Of a stretch of DNA of 64,000 nucleotides, positions 23,448 through 31,834 are shown piece by piece; position 1 is the stretch's first letter, and each line of letters opens with the position of its first letter. The notes beneath the pieces are model-generated. The model was not told where the DNA came from. It saw only the letters and a list, made by a program, of their open reading frames with translations, and made no database searches. Location: NCBI RefSeq assembly GCF_019947135.1, contig NZ_JAGSHT010000010.1, positions 248,001 to 312,000 of the forward strand, given 5' to 3'. The stretch is from Occultella gossypii (lineage in GTDB: Bacteria > Actinomycetota > Actinomycetes > Actinomycetales > Beutenbergiaceae). The position numbers and the translations under genes are program-made.

Positions 23448-24239
23448 ATGAGGATCCTCCGAATCGTCTCGATCCTCGCGATCGTCGTCGCTGTCGGCTG
23501 GTACGTCGCCGGTGCGCTGAGCGCCGGCGGTGGCCTCGACGTCTGGTTCGACGGGCCGATCGGCGTGGTCCTCACCGTGGTGATCCTGGCCGGCGTGTGC
23601 CTGAGCATCACCAGCAGCGGCGGCGTGGGCGGCCAGCTCCGGACCGCACGGGGGCGCGCCACCCGTGACTTCGCGGACGCCCCGGTCGCGATCGGCACCC
23701 TCGTGGACGCCGAGCACACCGGCTGGACCGTCAACGACATGCCCCAGCTGGATCTGGTACTGGACGTGGAGACCCCGCAGGGCCAGCGCTTCCGCGCCGA
23801 GGCCAGGACCCTGTTCGCCCACCACGAACTGGGGCAGCTCACCGTCGGTGCGCACTACCCGGTCCGGTACCGCCCGGAGGACCTGAGCACGGTGGAGTTC
23901 GCCGTCGACGCCGACCCGGACGAGATCCAGACCGCGTTCAACGCCGTCATGGTGCGTCGCGGGCTGACGGCGCCGGAGGCGATCGAGGTCGCCGAGCGCG
24001 GGGTGCCCACCACGGGCGTCGTCACGGCGCTGCTGCCCACCGGCCGGGTCAGGCAGGACCACACGGAGGTGGAGGTGCAGCTGCTCGTGAACCGCCCGGA
24101 CGGCAGCCAGTACCCGGCCACGAAGACCTCGTTCGTCCCGCAGTCGGCAATCGCGGCGGTCCAGGTCGGGCGGGTCGTCCAGGTGCGGGTGCTGCCCTGG
24201 GACGAGCAGCGGATCGCCCTCGCCCTGCCGGTGAACTGA
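23448..24239 (+). CDS. membrane protein with two beta-rich repeats (second of tandem pair)
   Basis: A 263-residue paralogue of the preceding protein with the same plan: two helices (about 5-25 and 40-60) and two repeats (ETPQGQRFRAEARTLFAHHELGQLTVGAHYPVRYRP and RPDGSQYPATKTSFVPQSAIAAVQVGRVVQVRVLP). The stretches NDMPQLDLVLDVETP and NRPDGSQYP are nearly identical in both copies, so the pair arose by tandem duplication. It ends before the strong terminator at 24261-24289. No function can be given. Confidence 0.8.
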   Translation: MRILRIVSILAIVVAVGWYVAGALSAGGGLDVWFDGPIGVVLTVVILAGVCLSITSSGGVGGQLRTARGRATRDFADAPVAIGTLVDAEHTGWTVNDMPQLDLVLDVETPQGQRFRAEARTLFAHHELGQLTVGAHYPVRYRPEDLSTVEFAVDADPDEIQTAFNAVMVRRGLTAPEAIEVAERGVPTTGVVTALLPTGRVRQDHTEVEVQLLVNRPDGSQYPATKTSFVPQSAIAAVQVGRVVQVRVLPWDEQRIALALPVN

Positions 24240-24260
24240 GACAGCCGATGGAACGGGACA

Positions 24261-24289
24261 GGGCCGGTCGATCAGTGATCGACCGGCCC
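24261..24289. terminator. 13-bp perfect hairpin between convergent genes
   Basis: GGGCCGGTCGATC (24261-24273) pairs fully with GATCGACCGGCCC (24277-24289) around a 3-nt loop. It lies between the tandem membrane genes and the convergent citrate synthase gene and can serve both strands. No U-tract follows, as is common in high-GC actinobacteria. Confidence 0.8.
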
Positions 24290-24312
24290 CGCGGGCCTGA
24301 CTTCAGCGCTCG

Positions 24313-25614
24313 TCAGCGCTCGTTGATGCCGAGGTAGTCGCGCGACGGGCTGCCGGTGTAGACCTGCCGAGGGCGGCCGATCTTCGTGGTCGGGTCCTCC
24401 ATCATCTCGCGCCACTGGGCGACCCAGCCGGGCGCGCGGCCCACCGCGAACAGCGGGGTGAACATGTTGGTGGGGAAGCCCATCGCCTTGTAGATCAGCC
24501 CGGTGTAGAAGTCCACGTTCGGGTAGAGTTTGCGCTGGATGAAGTAGTCGTCGGAGAGGGCGATCTCCTCCAGCCGCTTGGCGATGTCGAGGAGCTCGTC
24601 GCTCTGGCCGAGGCGGGCCAGGACCTTGTCGGCGACCTTCTTCACGATGGCGGCGCGCGGGTCGTAGTTCTTGTACACCCGGTGGCCGAAGCCCATCAGG
24701 CGTACGCCCTTCTCCTTGTTCTTGACCCGGTCCATGTACGTGTCCACGTCATCGTCGCTGGCCTGGATCTCGCTGAGCATCGCGAGCACGGCCTCGTTGG
24801 CGCCACCGTGCAGCGGGCCGGAGAGCGCGCCGATCCCGGCCGAGACGCTCGCGTAGAGGTTCGCGTGGGCCGAACCGACGATCCGCACGGTCGACGTGGA
24901 GCAGTTCTGCTCGTGGTCCGCGTGCAGGATCAGCAGCAGGTTCAGCGCCTGCACGAGGGCGTCGTCGACCTCGTAGGGCTCGCCGTTGGTGGAGAAGCTC
25001 ATCCGCAGGAAGTCCGGCACGTAGCCGAGCGAGGGGTCCGGGCCGATCATCTCCTGGCCGCGGGACTGCCGGAACGCGTAGGCCGCGATGGTCGGCAGCT
25101 TCGCGAGCAGCAGCACGGTGGCGAGCTCGACGGCGTGGGAGTCGAACGGGTCCACGCTCTCCGGGTAGTACCCGGGCAGTGCCGAGACGGCGGAGGACAG
25201 CACGGCCATCGGGTGCGCGTCGGTCGGGAACGCCCCGATCAGGTTCTTGAAGTTGTCGTGCAGGTGGGTGTGCCGCTCGACCCGCTCCGTGAACTGGCTC
25301 AACTCCTCGGAGCTGGGCAGGTCGCCGTGGATCAGCAGGTAGGCGACCTCGAGGAACGAGGACTGCGCAGCGAGCTGCTCGATCGGGTATCCGCGGTAGC
25401 GCAGGATGCCCTCGTCGCCGTCGATGTAGGTGATCTTCGACTCGCAGCTCGCCGTGTTCATGAAGCCGGAGTCCAGGGTCACCAGACCCGTCTCCTTCAG
25501 CAGGTTCGAGATGACGACGCCGTCGTTCCCCTCGACCGCCGGCACCCGCGCGAACTCGAGTTCATGGTCATCGACCCGGAACGTCGCGGGGCTCAGTGTG
25601 GCGTCGGACATCAT
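24313..25614 (-). CDS. gltA: citrate synthase
   Basis: A 433-residue type II citrate synthase, joining acetyl-CoA and oxaloacetate at the entry to the TCA cycle. Marks are ITYIDGDEGILRYRGYPIE at the N-terminus, LHADHEQNCSTSTVR (catalytic His), GPLHGGANEAVL, FGHRVYKNYDPRA (second His) and NVDFYTG (catalytic Asp). AAGGAAGGG lies 3 nt before the ATG at 25614 and 6 nt before the ATG at 25611; either may be used. It is convergent with the membrane-protein pair. Confidence 0.96.
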   Translation of the reverse strand: MMSDATLSPATFRVDDHELEFARVPAVEGNDGVVISNLLKETGLVTLDSGFMNTASCESKITYIDGDEGILRYRGYPIEQLAAQSSFLEVAYLLIHGDLPSSEELSQFTERVERHTHLHDNFKNLIGAFPTDAHPMAVLSSAVSALPGYYPESVDPFDSHAVELATVLLLAKLPTIAAYAFRQSRGQEMIGPDPSLGYVPDFLRMSFSTNGEPYEVDDALVQALNLLLILHADHEQNCSTSTVRIVGSAHANLYASVSAGIGALSGPLHGGANEAVLAMLSEIQASDDDVDTYMDRVKNKEKGVRLMGFGHRVYKNYDPRAAIVKKVADKVLARLGQSDELLDIAKRLEEIALSDDYFIQRKLYPNVDFYTGLIYKAMGFPTNMFTPLFAVGRAPGWVAQWREMMEDPTTKIGRPRQVYTGSPSRDYLGINER

Positions 25615-25732
25615 GTCCCTTCCTTGATTCTGGTTGCCTTCGGGCCGACAGTGCCCGGGCTGAAGAACTTCCAGACCAACGTACTCGCCGATCCGCGTGT
25701 TTCCCAAACGCCCACTGGTCGCGGCCGCTGTC

Positions 25733-26860
25733 CTACCGCATGCTGGACAACCGCTGTGCGGCCGCCCGGATCCGTTCGTCGGTGGCGGTCAGCGCGATTC
25801 GCACGTGGGACGCCGCCGCCTCGCCGTAGAACGCCCCTGGCCCGGCGATGATGCCCGCGTCGGCGAGGTCGCCGAGCGTCGACCAGCAGTCGCCGCCCCC
25901 GGCGGCCGGCCGCACCCACAGGTACAGGCCCGCTTCGGAATGGTCGACGGCGTAGCCCGCCGTGGTCAGGGCGCTCACCATCAGCTCGCGGCGGGCCCGG
26001 TAGGTCTCGCGCTGGGCGTCGACGTGGGCGTCGTCACCGAGCGCGGCGATCATCGCAGCCTGGACCGGCGCCGGAATCATCATCCCCATGTGCCGGCGCA
26101 GCAGCAGGATCCGTTCGATCAGGTCCGGGTCCCCGGCCGCGAACGCGGCCCGGTACCCGGCGACGTTGGACTGCTTCGACAGGGAGTAGACGACCAGGAG
26201 CCCGGAACGGTCGCCCTCGGCGACCGATTCCTGCAGAAGGCATGGGACGCCGTCGTCCGTCCATGGCGAGGCCCACGGCAACTGCGCGTAGCACTCGTCC
26301 GAAGCGACCACGGCACCGATCTCCCGGGCGGCCCGCACCACGGCGCGCAAGCGCTCGGCGCCGAGGACCTCCCCGGTGGGGTTGCTCGGCGAGTTCACCC
26401 AGACCAGTCGCACGGCGGCGTCGCCGGCCCAGGCGGCGGCATCATCGGCGACGACCACCTGCGCCCCGGCCAGGCGGGCGCCCACGTCATAGGTGGGGTA
26501 GGCCGCACTCGGCACCACGACCTTGTCCCCGGGGCCGAGCCCGAGCAGGGACGGCAGGGCTGCCACGAACTCCTTGGAGCCGATCGTGGGCAGCACGCCC
26601 GCCGGGTCCAGTCCGGCCACGCCGCGGCACCGGGCGAACCAGTCCACGACCGCGGCCCGCAGGGCCGGCGTGCCGTGCGCCGTCGGGTAGCCGGGCGCGT
26701 CGGCCGCGTCGGCGAGCGCGTCCTGGACCACGAGCGGCGTCGGGTCGACCGGGGTACCGATGGACAGGTCCACAACACCGTCGGGATGCCGGCCGGCCCG
26801 CTCGAGGTACGGGGCCAGCGCGTCCCAGGGGTAGGCGTCAGTGAGTTGGACGAAGCCCAC
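25733..26860 (-). CDS. dapC: succinyldiaminopimelate transaminase
   Basis: A 375-residue PLP aminotransferase of fold type I. The N-terminus VDLSIGTPVDPTP, NSPSNPTGEVL (Asn contacting PLP), SDECYAQLPW and SLSKQSNVAGYR (Lys forming the Schiff base) are typical of actinobacterial DapC. It makes succinyl-diaminopimelate for lysine and cell-wall synthesis. The GTG at 26860 lies 3 bp after the ferredoxin stop; this fdxA-dapC order is a widespread actinobacterial pair and supports the assignment. Confidence 0.93.
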   Translation of the reverse strand: MGFVQLTDAYPWDALAPYLERAGRHPDGVVDLSIGTPVDPTPLVVQDALADAADAPGYPTAHGTPALRAAVVDWFARCRGVAGLDPAGVLPTIGSKEFVAALPSLLGLGPGDKVVVPSAAYPTYDVGARLAGAQVVVADDAAAWAGDAAVRLVWVNSPSNPTGEVLGAERLRAVVRAAREIGAVVASDECYAQLPWASPWTDDGVPCLLQESVAEGDRSGLLVVYSLSKQSNVAGYRAAFAAGDPDLIERILLLRRHMGMMIPAPVQAAMIAALGDDAHVDAQRETYRARRELMVSALTTAGYAVDHSEAGLYLWVRPAAGGGDCWSTLGDLADAGIIAGPGAFYGEAAASHVRIALTATDERIRAAAQRLSSMR

Positions 26861-26863
26861 GCG

Positions 26864-27184
26864 TCACTCGCCCTGCGGCGGGAGTGCCGCGATGAGCGGG
26901 TGGTCCTTCTCGATCAGCCCCATCTTGGCGGCACCTCCGGGCGAGCCGATGTCGTCGAAGAAGTCGACGTTGGCGCGGTAGTACTCCGACCACTGGGTCG
27001 GCACGTCGTCCTCGAAGTAGATGGCCTCGACCGGGCAGACCGGCTCACATGCCCCACAGTCCACGCATTCGTCCGGGTGGATGTACAACGAGCGTTGGCC
27101 CTCGTAGATGCAGTCGACGGGACACTCGTCGATGCAGGCCTTGTCCTTGACGTCCACGCACGGCTGTGCGATCACGTAGGTCAT
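26864..27184 (-). CDS. fdxA: seven-iron ferredoxin
   Basis: A 106-residue ferredoxin of the 3Fe-4S plus 4Fe-4S type. [18 protein letters not shown] shows the wider spacing of the first cluster, and [16 protein letters not shown] is the canonical 4Fe-4S loop. The C-terminal half ([13 protein letters not shown]) is the usual FdxA extension. It carries electrons in the cytosol. AGGAGGG precedes the ATG by 7 nt. It is followed by dapC after 3 bp. Confidence 0.95.
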   Translation of the reverse strand: MTYVIAQPCVDVKDKACIDECPVDCIYEGQRSLYIHPDECVDCGACEPVCPVEAIYFEDDVPTQWSEYYRANVDFFDDIGSPGGAAKMGLIEKDHPLIAALPPQGE

Positions 27185-27313
27185 GGATGATCCCTCCTGA
27201 ACCTTGCTGGTGTCGTCACGACTCGCCCGACGTGCGGGCTGCTCCGCCTAGTATCTCCCATCAGAGGGTCCGGCAGCGATTCGTCGCGTACTGCCACCCG
27301 GAGGGGACGAGAC

Positions 27314-27556
27314 ATGGTCGACGACGGCGCGTGCGTTGAGCCGTTCTGGCACGACTGGCAGGTGGGTGAGCGGGTCGTGGTGCGGTACCGGCTCGACGCC
27401 GGTGGGGTCAGTGACGCCCTCGGTGAGCTCGTCCGGGTGGACGATGCCGGGGTCGAGGTCGCCACCCGGCGCGGCCTGGTCGCGGTCGCGGCCGGTGACA
27501 TCGCGTTGGGCAAGCGGGTACCGCCGGCGCCGATGCCGCGGCGGCCCCGCGGCTGA
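27314..27556 (+). CDS. small SH3-like-domain protein
   Basis: An 80-residue protein (FWHDWQVGERVVVRYRLDAGGVSDALGELVRVDDAGVEVATRRGLVAVAAGDIALGKRVPPAP) with alternating short strands, as in the SH3-like N-terminal domain of Rv0428c-type acetyltransferases. Such proteins are often labelled acetyltransferase although, as here, the catalytic GNAT part is absent. GGAGGGG precedes the ATG by 7 nt. It is divergent from fdxA and convergent with the VanW gene. The function is unknown. Confidence 0.72.
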   Translation: MVDDGACVEPFWHDWQVGERVVVRYRLDAGGVSDALGELVRVDDAGVEVATRRGLVAVAAGDIALGKRVPPAPMPRRPRG

Positions 27557-27565
27557 GCCGGCGGG

Positions 27566-29698
27566 TCAGCCGTCGTCGGCGTCGTCACCCGACGGCGCCG
27601 GTCCGCAGACCACCCGGTTCCAGGCCGAGTAGCGGTGGCTGTAGGTGTCGTCGGTGACCACCTCGCCGTCACGGGTGACGGTCCGGGTGACGTCCACGGA
27701 GAACCCGTTCGAACCGCCCCGCTCGGGGATGCAGTTGGCGGAGGTGTTGTAGACGGTCTGCGGCGAGGTGAACGCATACCGGCCACCGGTGACGATGCTC
27801 ACGTCGAACACGTCGGTGCCCCAGAGGGTCACGACGACCTCGGAGTCGGTGACGTAGGCCTGGATGAGCACGCCGTAGCCGGTGTTGTTCTCCCAGACCA
27901 TGTCGATGCTCGGGTCGTAGACGGTGGCCTCGCGCCCCTCGGGGTACCGGGAGAACCACCGGGAGTGCGGCTGGTGGGTGACGTCGGTCAGACCCGCCTC
28001 GAACCCGGCGTTGAACGAGGTGGTCGAGACCTGTGACAGCCCACCGCCGATGGCCTCGCCCTCGAATCCGTTCACGACCACGCCGGAGACGGTGTACCCG
28101 TTCGCGGCCGTGATCGGCCGGAGGGCGTCAAGCAGCGAGAACTGCTCGCCCGGAAGCACCAGGGTGCCGTTGATGTGTGCGGTCCCGGCGACCAGGTTCT
28201 CCGTCCGGGTCGGGTCGTACGGGTACGGGGTCGCGAAGGTGCCGATGACCTCGGTGACCCCGAGTGCCTCCGCGTCCGCGGTGGAGAACTCCGCCTCGGT
28301 CTGGGTCAGCTCCAGCGTTGCGGTCCGGGCCGCCGGGTCCGTGTTCACGGCCGCGGCACGCACGCCCTCGGCGAGCGCGGCCGGGTCCAGGCCGGTGCCG
28401 GTGACGGCCGGGACGATGGTGGGCCCGTTGTCGCCGAGGACGATCTGCGCGTCCTGGGGCGCCTCTCCGATCGACGGGACCTTCGCCGTCACCAGGTCGG
28501 CGAGCACGGCCCCGTCGAGGGCGAGGACCAAGGATCCGCTCGCATCGTCCATCGCCATGGTCGCGGCCGAGGCGATCTCGGCGGGCGCGAGTTCCGCCGT
28601 CGTGTCGTTGAGGGCGACCGTGACCGGCCCGCTCAGCATCGGCTCGACCTGTTCGCTCATGGCCGTGGCGATCACGTCGGAGTCCACCATCGGGGACACC
28701 GCGTCGGAGGGCAGCTCGAGCGGGCGCTGGCCGGTGAGCCACTCGTCGGCGAGGAGTTCGCTCGCGCCCTCGACGTCGAGCGAGGTCCCGTCCGCGGGCT
28801 CGGTGACGACGGGGGCGCCGTCGACGAACTCGATGACACCCTCGGTGGGCGGCACGTCCAGGCTCCCCGCGAGCGCCTCGACGGCACCGTCGAGCGCGGC
28901 CTCGTCGATCGCGGAGACCGCGGGCTGGTCGCCCAGGCCGAACACGTGCCCGAGGACCACGCGCGGGTCGAGGGTGAATCCGGTGATCCGCGCGACGGTC
29001 GCCTCGGTGTCCACGTCGAGGCCTGCCGTGGTCGGGTCGAGCTCGCCGGAGACGTCGCCGAAATGCACCGGAACCGGCACGGTCCGGGCCTCGGCGAGGC
29101 CCTCGTCGAGGGTACGGACGGCTTCGTCCACCGGGAGGCCGGAGATGTCCACACCGGCCACCCGGGTGTCACCGGGAACCCGGTCGCCGAGGAACCAGGC
29201 CGACGCCACGTAGGCGCCGGCGAGCACGACGATCACGGCGGCCGCCCAGATCAGCACCTTCCTGGCCCGCCTCTTGCGCTTGCCCTTCGGCTTGCGCCCC
29301 TTGCCGCCAGCTGCCACTGCGCTCTCGTCCCCTGCTGGTTCATCCGGCCCACCGGCGGAATCGCCGGCGACCACGTCGTCGAAATCGGGGGCCGGCTCGG
29401 CCGCGACAGCCGGCTCGGCAGGTGCCGCGGGCTCAGCGACGGGGTCGGCGATGACCTGCGTCGCCTCGGCGTCCGATGGCTCGTCCGGAACCGGGGGCTC
29501 GTCCGGAACCGAGGGCTCGGCCGGCACCGCGGGCTCTGGCACCTGCTCAGCGATGACCTGCGTCGCCTCGGCATCCGATGGCTCGGCGGGCGTGCCGCCC
29601 GGCGGTGCCTCTTCGGGGCCGTCGGGACCGTGGGTCCCGGCGGCCGTGTCCGGCGTCTCGTGTTCGCGTCGCAAGCAGATGTCCTTCGTGTCAGCCAC
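27566..29698 (-). CDS. VanW-family membrane protein with peptidoglycan-binding-like domains
   Basis: A 710-residue protein. Residues 1-135 are an acidic Ala/Pro/Glu-rich cytosolic region with PSDAEATQVIA twice. A basic KGRKPKGKRKRRARK stretch and one membrane helix (about 149-171) follow. Outside lie two repeats with DISGLPVDEAVRTLDEGL and similar motifs (PG-binding, YoaR-type) and then the VanW domain (about 500-640: GTLVLPGEQFSLLDALRPI, GGGLSQVSTTSFNAGFEAG). VanW proteins occur in vancomycin-resistance clusters, but most chromosomal ones are of unknown cell-wall role. The GTG start at 29698 is not strongly supported. Confidence 0.87.
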   Translation of the reverse strand: MADTKDICLRREHETPDTAAGTHGPDGPEEAPPGGTPAEPSDAEATQVIAEQVPEPAVPAEPSVPDEPPVPDEPSDAEATQVIADPVAEPAAPAEPAVAAEPAPDFDDVVAGDSAGGPDEPAGDESAVAAGGKGRKPKGKRKRRARKVLIWAAAVIVVLAGAYVASAWFLGDRVPGDTRVAGVDISGLPVDEAVRTLDEGLAEARTVPVPVHFGDVSGELDPTTAGLDVDTEATVARITGFTLDPRVVLGHVFGLGDQPAVSAIDEAALDGAVEALAGSLDVPPTEGVIEFVDGAPVVTEPADGTSLDVEGASELLADEWLTGQRPLELPSDAVSPMVDSDVIATAMSEQVEPMLSGPVTVALNDTTAELAPAEIASAATMAMDDASGSLVLALDGAVLADLVTAKVPSIGEAPQDAQIVLGDNGPTIVPAVTGTGLDPAALAEGVRAAAVNTDPAARTATLELTQTEAEFSTADAEALGVTEVIGTFATPYPYDPTRTENLVAGTAHINGTLVLPGEQFSLLDALRPITAANGYTVSGVVVNGFEGEAIGGGLSQVSTTSFNAGFEAGLTDVTHQPHSRWFSRYPEGREATVYDPSIDMVWENNTGYGVLIQAYVTDSEVVVTLWGTDVFDVSIVTGGRYAFTSPQTVYNTSANCIPERGGSNGFSVDVTRTVTRDGEVVTDDTYSHRYSAWNRVVCGPAPSGDDADDG

Positions 29699-29783
29699 CC
29701 GACGTGGCCCCCTGGCGCGGTAGTCTACCGGCCCGAACGGTCCCGCCCGGGACCGGAGTCCGCGCGGGAAGGCAACAAAAGCA

Positions 29784-30302
29784 TCACGGAATCGTGGTCA
29801 TCCGTCCATGGAAATGCAGGACCGCGCCGCCCGAGCCCGACACCCGCGCGGACGCCAGCACCCGCCCGACCACCACGTCATGGGTCGCCGCCGGGCGGAT
29901 CCATTGCGTCTCACACTCGAGCCAGGCGCTCGCGTCGTCCAGGATCGCGGCGCCGCTCAGCTCGCCGCGGTGGTGGGCGACCGTCGCGAGCTGGCCGAAC
30001 GCCGGCCGGCCCGGCGTAGCGAGCCAGTCCGCCGCCGCCAACGCACCGCTGCCGAGGATGCTGACGGCCCACCGGGAGCCCGGCTCGACGGCCTCCCGCA
30101 GCCGCGCGTCCGAATGGACGGTGAACAGCACGGTGGGCGGATCGAGGGACACCGAGACCAGGGACGTCGCGGTCATCGCGAGGTCCTGGTTGCGCTCGCG
30201 CGCCGCCACCACGCACACCCCGGAGGCGAGCCGGGACATGGTCGCGCGGAACTCCTCCCGGGCCTCCTCGCTCACCCCGGGATCCGGCTCAGACGTCGTC
30301 AC
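29784..30302 (-). CDS. flavin reductase-domain protein
   Basis: A 172-residue protein with the flavin reductase (FMN-binding split barrel) pattern: MSRLASGVCVVAARERNQDLAMTATSLVSVSLDPPTVLFTVHSDARLREAV, WAVSILG, then HDVVVGRVLA near the end. Such proteins reduce FMN with NAD(P)H for partner monooxygenases, or bind FMN themselves. GTG at 30302 lies inside the end of the mshB fusion gene (14-bp overlap), so the two are co-translated. The electron acceptor is not evident. Confidence 0.85.
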   Translation of the reverse strand: MTTSEPDPGVSEEAREEFRATMSRLASGVCVVAARERNQDLAMTATSLVSVSLDPPTVLFTVHSDARLREAVEPGSRWAVSILGSGALAAADWLATPGRPAFGQLATVAHHRGELSGAAILDDASAWLECETQWIRPAATHDVVVGRVLASARVSGSGGAVLHFHGRMTTIP

Positions 30303-31731
30303 GGAACCACCTCCGCGGTGCGAACGCCCCCAGGAGCACCGCCAGCATGGAACCGAGCAGCCACGCGACACCGATCGCATCATCGACCACGACCACATCG
30401 CCGCCCGGGCCGAGATACGTCATCGCGAGCACCGTGAGGACCACGCCGATGCCGTAGCCGAACAGCCCGCGGCCGTCCGCGAAGGTCCGCGACAGCACCC
30501 CCGCGGCGAGGATGGCCACTAGGCCGATGACGAGACCCCAGGGCTCGGACCAGCGATGGAACGCGGTGCCGGTGGCACCGAGGATCACCCCGAGCAACAC
30601 GGAGAAGATCGCCATGACCGGTGGGTACCAGGACGGCGGGGGTTCCACCGCGCCATCGTCGCCGTCGCCCGGGTCCACGGCGGCACTCGCGGCGCCGTCC
30701 GTCCCGCTCGGCCCGGTGGCCTGCGCCACCAGTCGGTGCAGGTCTTCGGACGTGCCGTGACCGGGGGCGACCTGCAGCCCGGCCCGTGCGGGGATGGGCA
30801 CCAGGATGTCGTTGCTGAGTGCGAACCACCCGACGGCGTCCGTGGCGTCGACCCGGGTGGCCAGCTGGACCTGGGTGCGGTGGGCCGCCATCGCGGCGAC
30901 GAGTTGATCGGCCACCTGGGCGACGTCGACCTCGAGGTCCAGGTCGCCGTCGGGCACCACCTGGCTGGCCATCTCGCCGTCGGGGTTCGGCACGCTCAGG
31001 GCGCGCCCACTGGTCGCGGTCAGCGGCCGGTCCGGCGCCGCCTGCAGCCACGCAGCGGCCCGACGCGACGCGTCAGCGCCGCGCACCGAGAACGCGACCA
31101 CCGGCACCGACCACGGACCCGCGGGCCCTTCGGCGCCGGCTGCCGAACCGGTGCCCACGGCCGCACCAGGGCCTCCCGCCTCCACAGGGTCGGCCGCCAG
31201 CTCGACGGCGCGCATGGTGACCCGATGGATGTGCACGTGATCGGGGTGCCCGTATCCGCCGTCGGGCTCCTCGGTGATCACCAGGTCGGGCCGTAGCGTC
31301 CGGATCAGCCCAGCCAGCAGCCGGGCCGGTGCGTCGACGCCGGCGAGTGAGAACGCGTCGGCCGTGGCGTCCGGGGCGGGCACGGCGCGCACCGTCGAAC
31401 CGGGTGCCCACGCCATCCCGGAATCGGTGTAGCCGGCGGTGCCGGGCTCGGCGAGGGAGTCGAGGAAGAAGTGGCGACCCACGCCGAGGGCGGCCAGCGC
31501 CGCGGACAGCTCCTCCTCGCGCACGGCTGCCAGGGCCGGCCCGTCGCCCTCCACATGCTTCAGGTCGAGCGGGATCACCTCGCCGCGCTCACCGCGGGTG
31601 GCGGTCACCACGGTCACCTCGGCCCGCCGGGCGAGCGTCGCCAGCACCGCGCCGGCGCCGAGGGTCTCGTCGTCGGGGTGCGCGAACGTGGCGAACACCC
31701 GCAACGGCCGGGCGTTGATCGGATCTGTCAC
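30289..31731 (-). CDS. mshB: mycothiol deacetylase MshB fused to a C-terminal membrane domain
   Basis: A 480-residue fusion. Residues 8-300 are a PIG-L/LmbE zinc deacetylase with AHPDDE (His18, Asp21) and HPDH (His165), the three zinc ligands. GERGEVIPLD and EPGTAGYTDSGM fit MshB, which deacetylates GlcNAc-inositol in mycothiol synthesis. Residues 365-475 form four membrane helices (FSVLLGVILGATGTAF, WGLVIGLVAILAAGVL, FGYGIGVVLTVLAMTYL, AIGVAWLLGSMLAVLLGAF) like the separate DUF6113 proteins found next to mshB in relatives. The GTG start at 31731 is preceded by GAGG. Confidence 0.9.
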   Translation of the reverse strand: MTDPINARPLRVFATFAHPDDETLGAGAVLATLARRAEVTVVTATRGERGEVIPLDLKHVEGDGPALAAVREEELSAALAALGVGRHFFLDSLAEPGTAGYTDSGMAWAPGSTVRAVPAPDATADAFSLAGVDAPARLLAGLIRTLRPDLVITEEPDGGYGHPDHVHIHRVTMRAVELAADPVEAGGPGAAVGTGSAAGAEGPAGPWSVPVVAFSVRGADASRRAAAWLQAAPDRPLTATSGRALSVPNPDGEMASQVVPDGDLDLEVDVAQVADQLVAAMAAHRTQVQLATRVDATDAVGWFALSNDILVPIPARAGLQVAPGHGTSEDLHRLVAQATGPSGTDGAASAAVDPGDGDDGAVEPPPSWYPPVMAIFSVLLGVILGATGTAFHRWSEPWGLVIGLVAILAAGVLSRTFADGRGLFGYGIGVVLTVLAMTYLGPGGDVVVVDDAIGVAWLLGSMLAVLLGAFAPRRWFRDDV

Positions 31732-31749
31732 CGGAGCATCCTCGCATCA

Positions 31750-31777
31750 CCTGCCGGGCGCGTACGCACCCGGCAGG
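31750..31777 (-). terminator. hairpin downstream of typA
   Basis: CCTGCCGGG (31750-31758) pairs with CCCGGCAGG (31769-31777) around a 10-nt loop. It lies 57 bp beyond the typA stop and just before the mshB start, so it would end typA transcription. No U-tract follows. Confidence 0.5.
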
Positions 31778-31834
31778 GATCGCCGAGGACCCGCAGAACT
31801 CCTTGCAGAGCTTCTGCAGGGCTCCTCGGACCGG

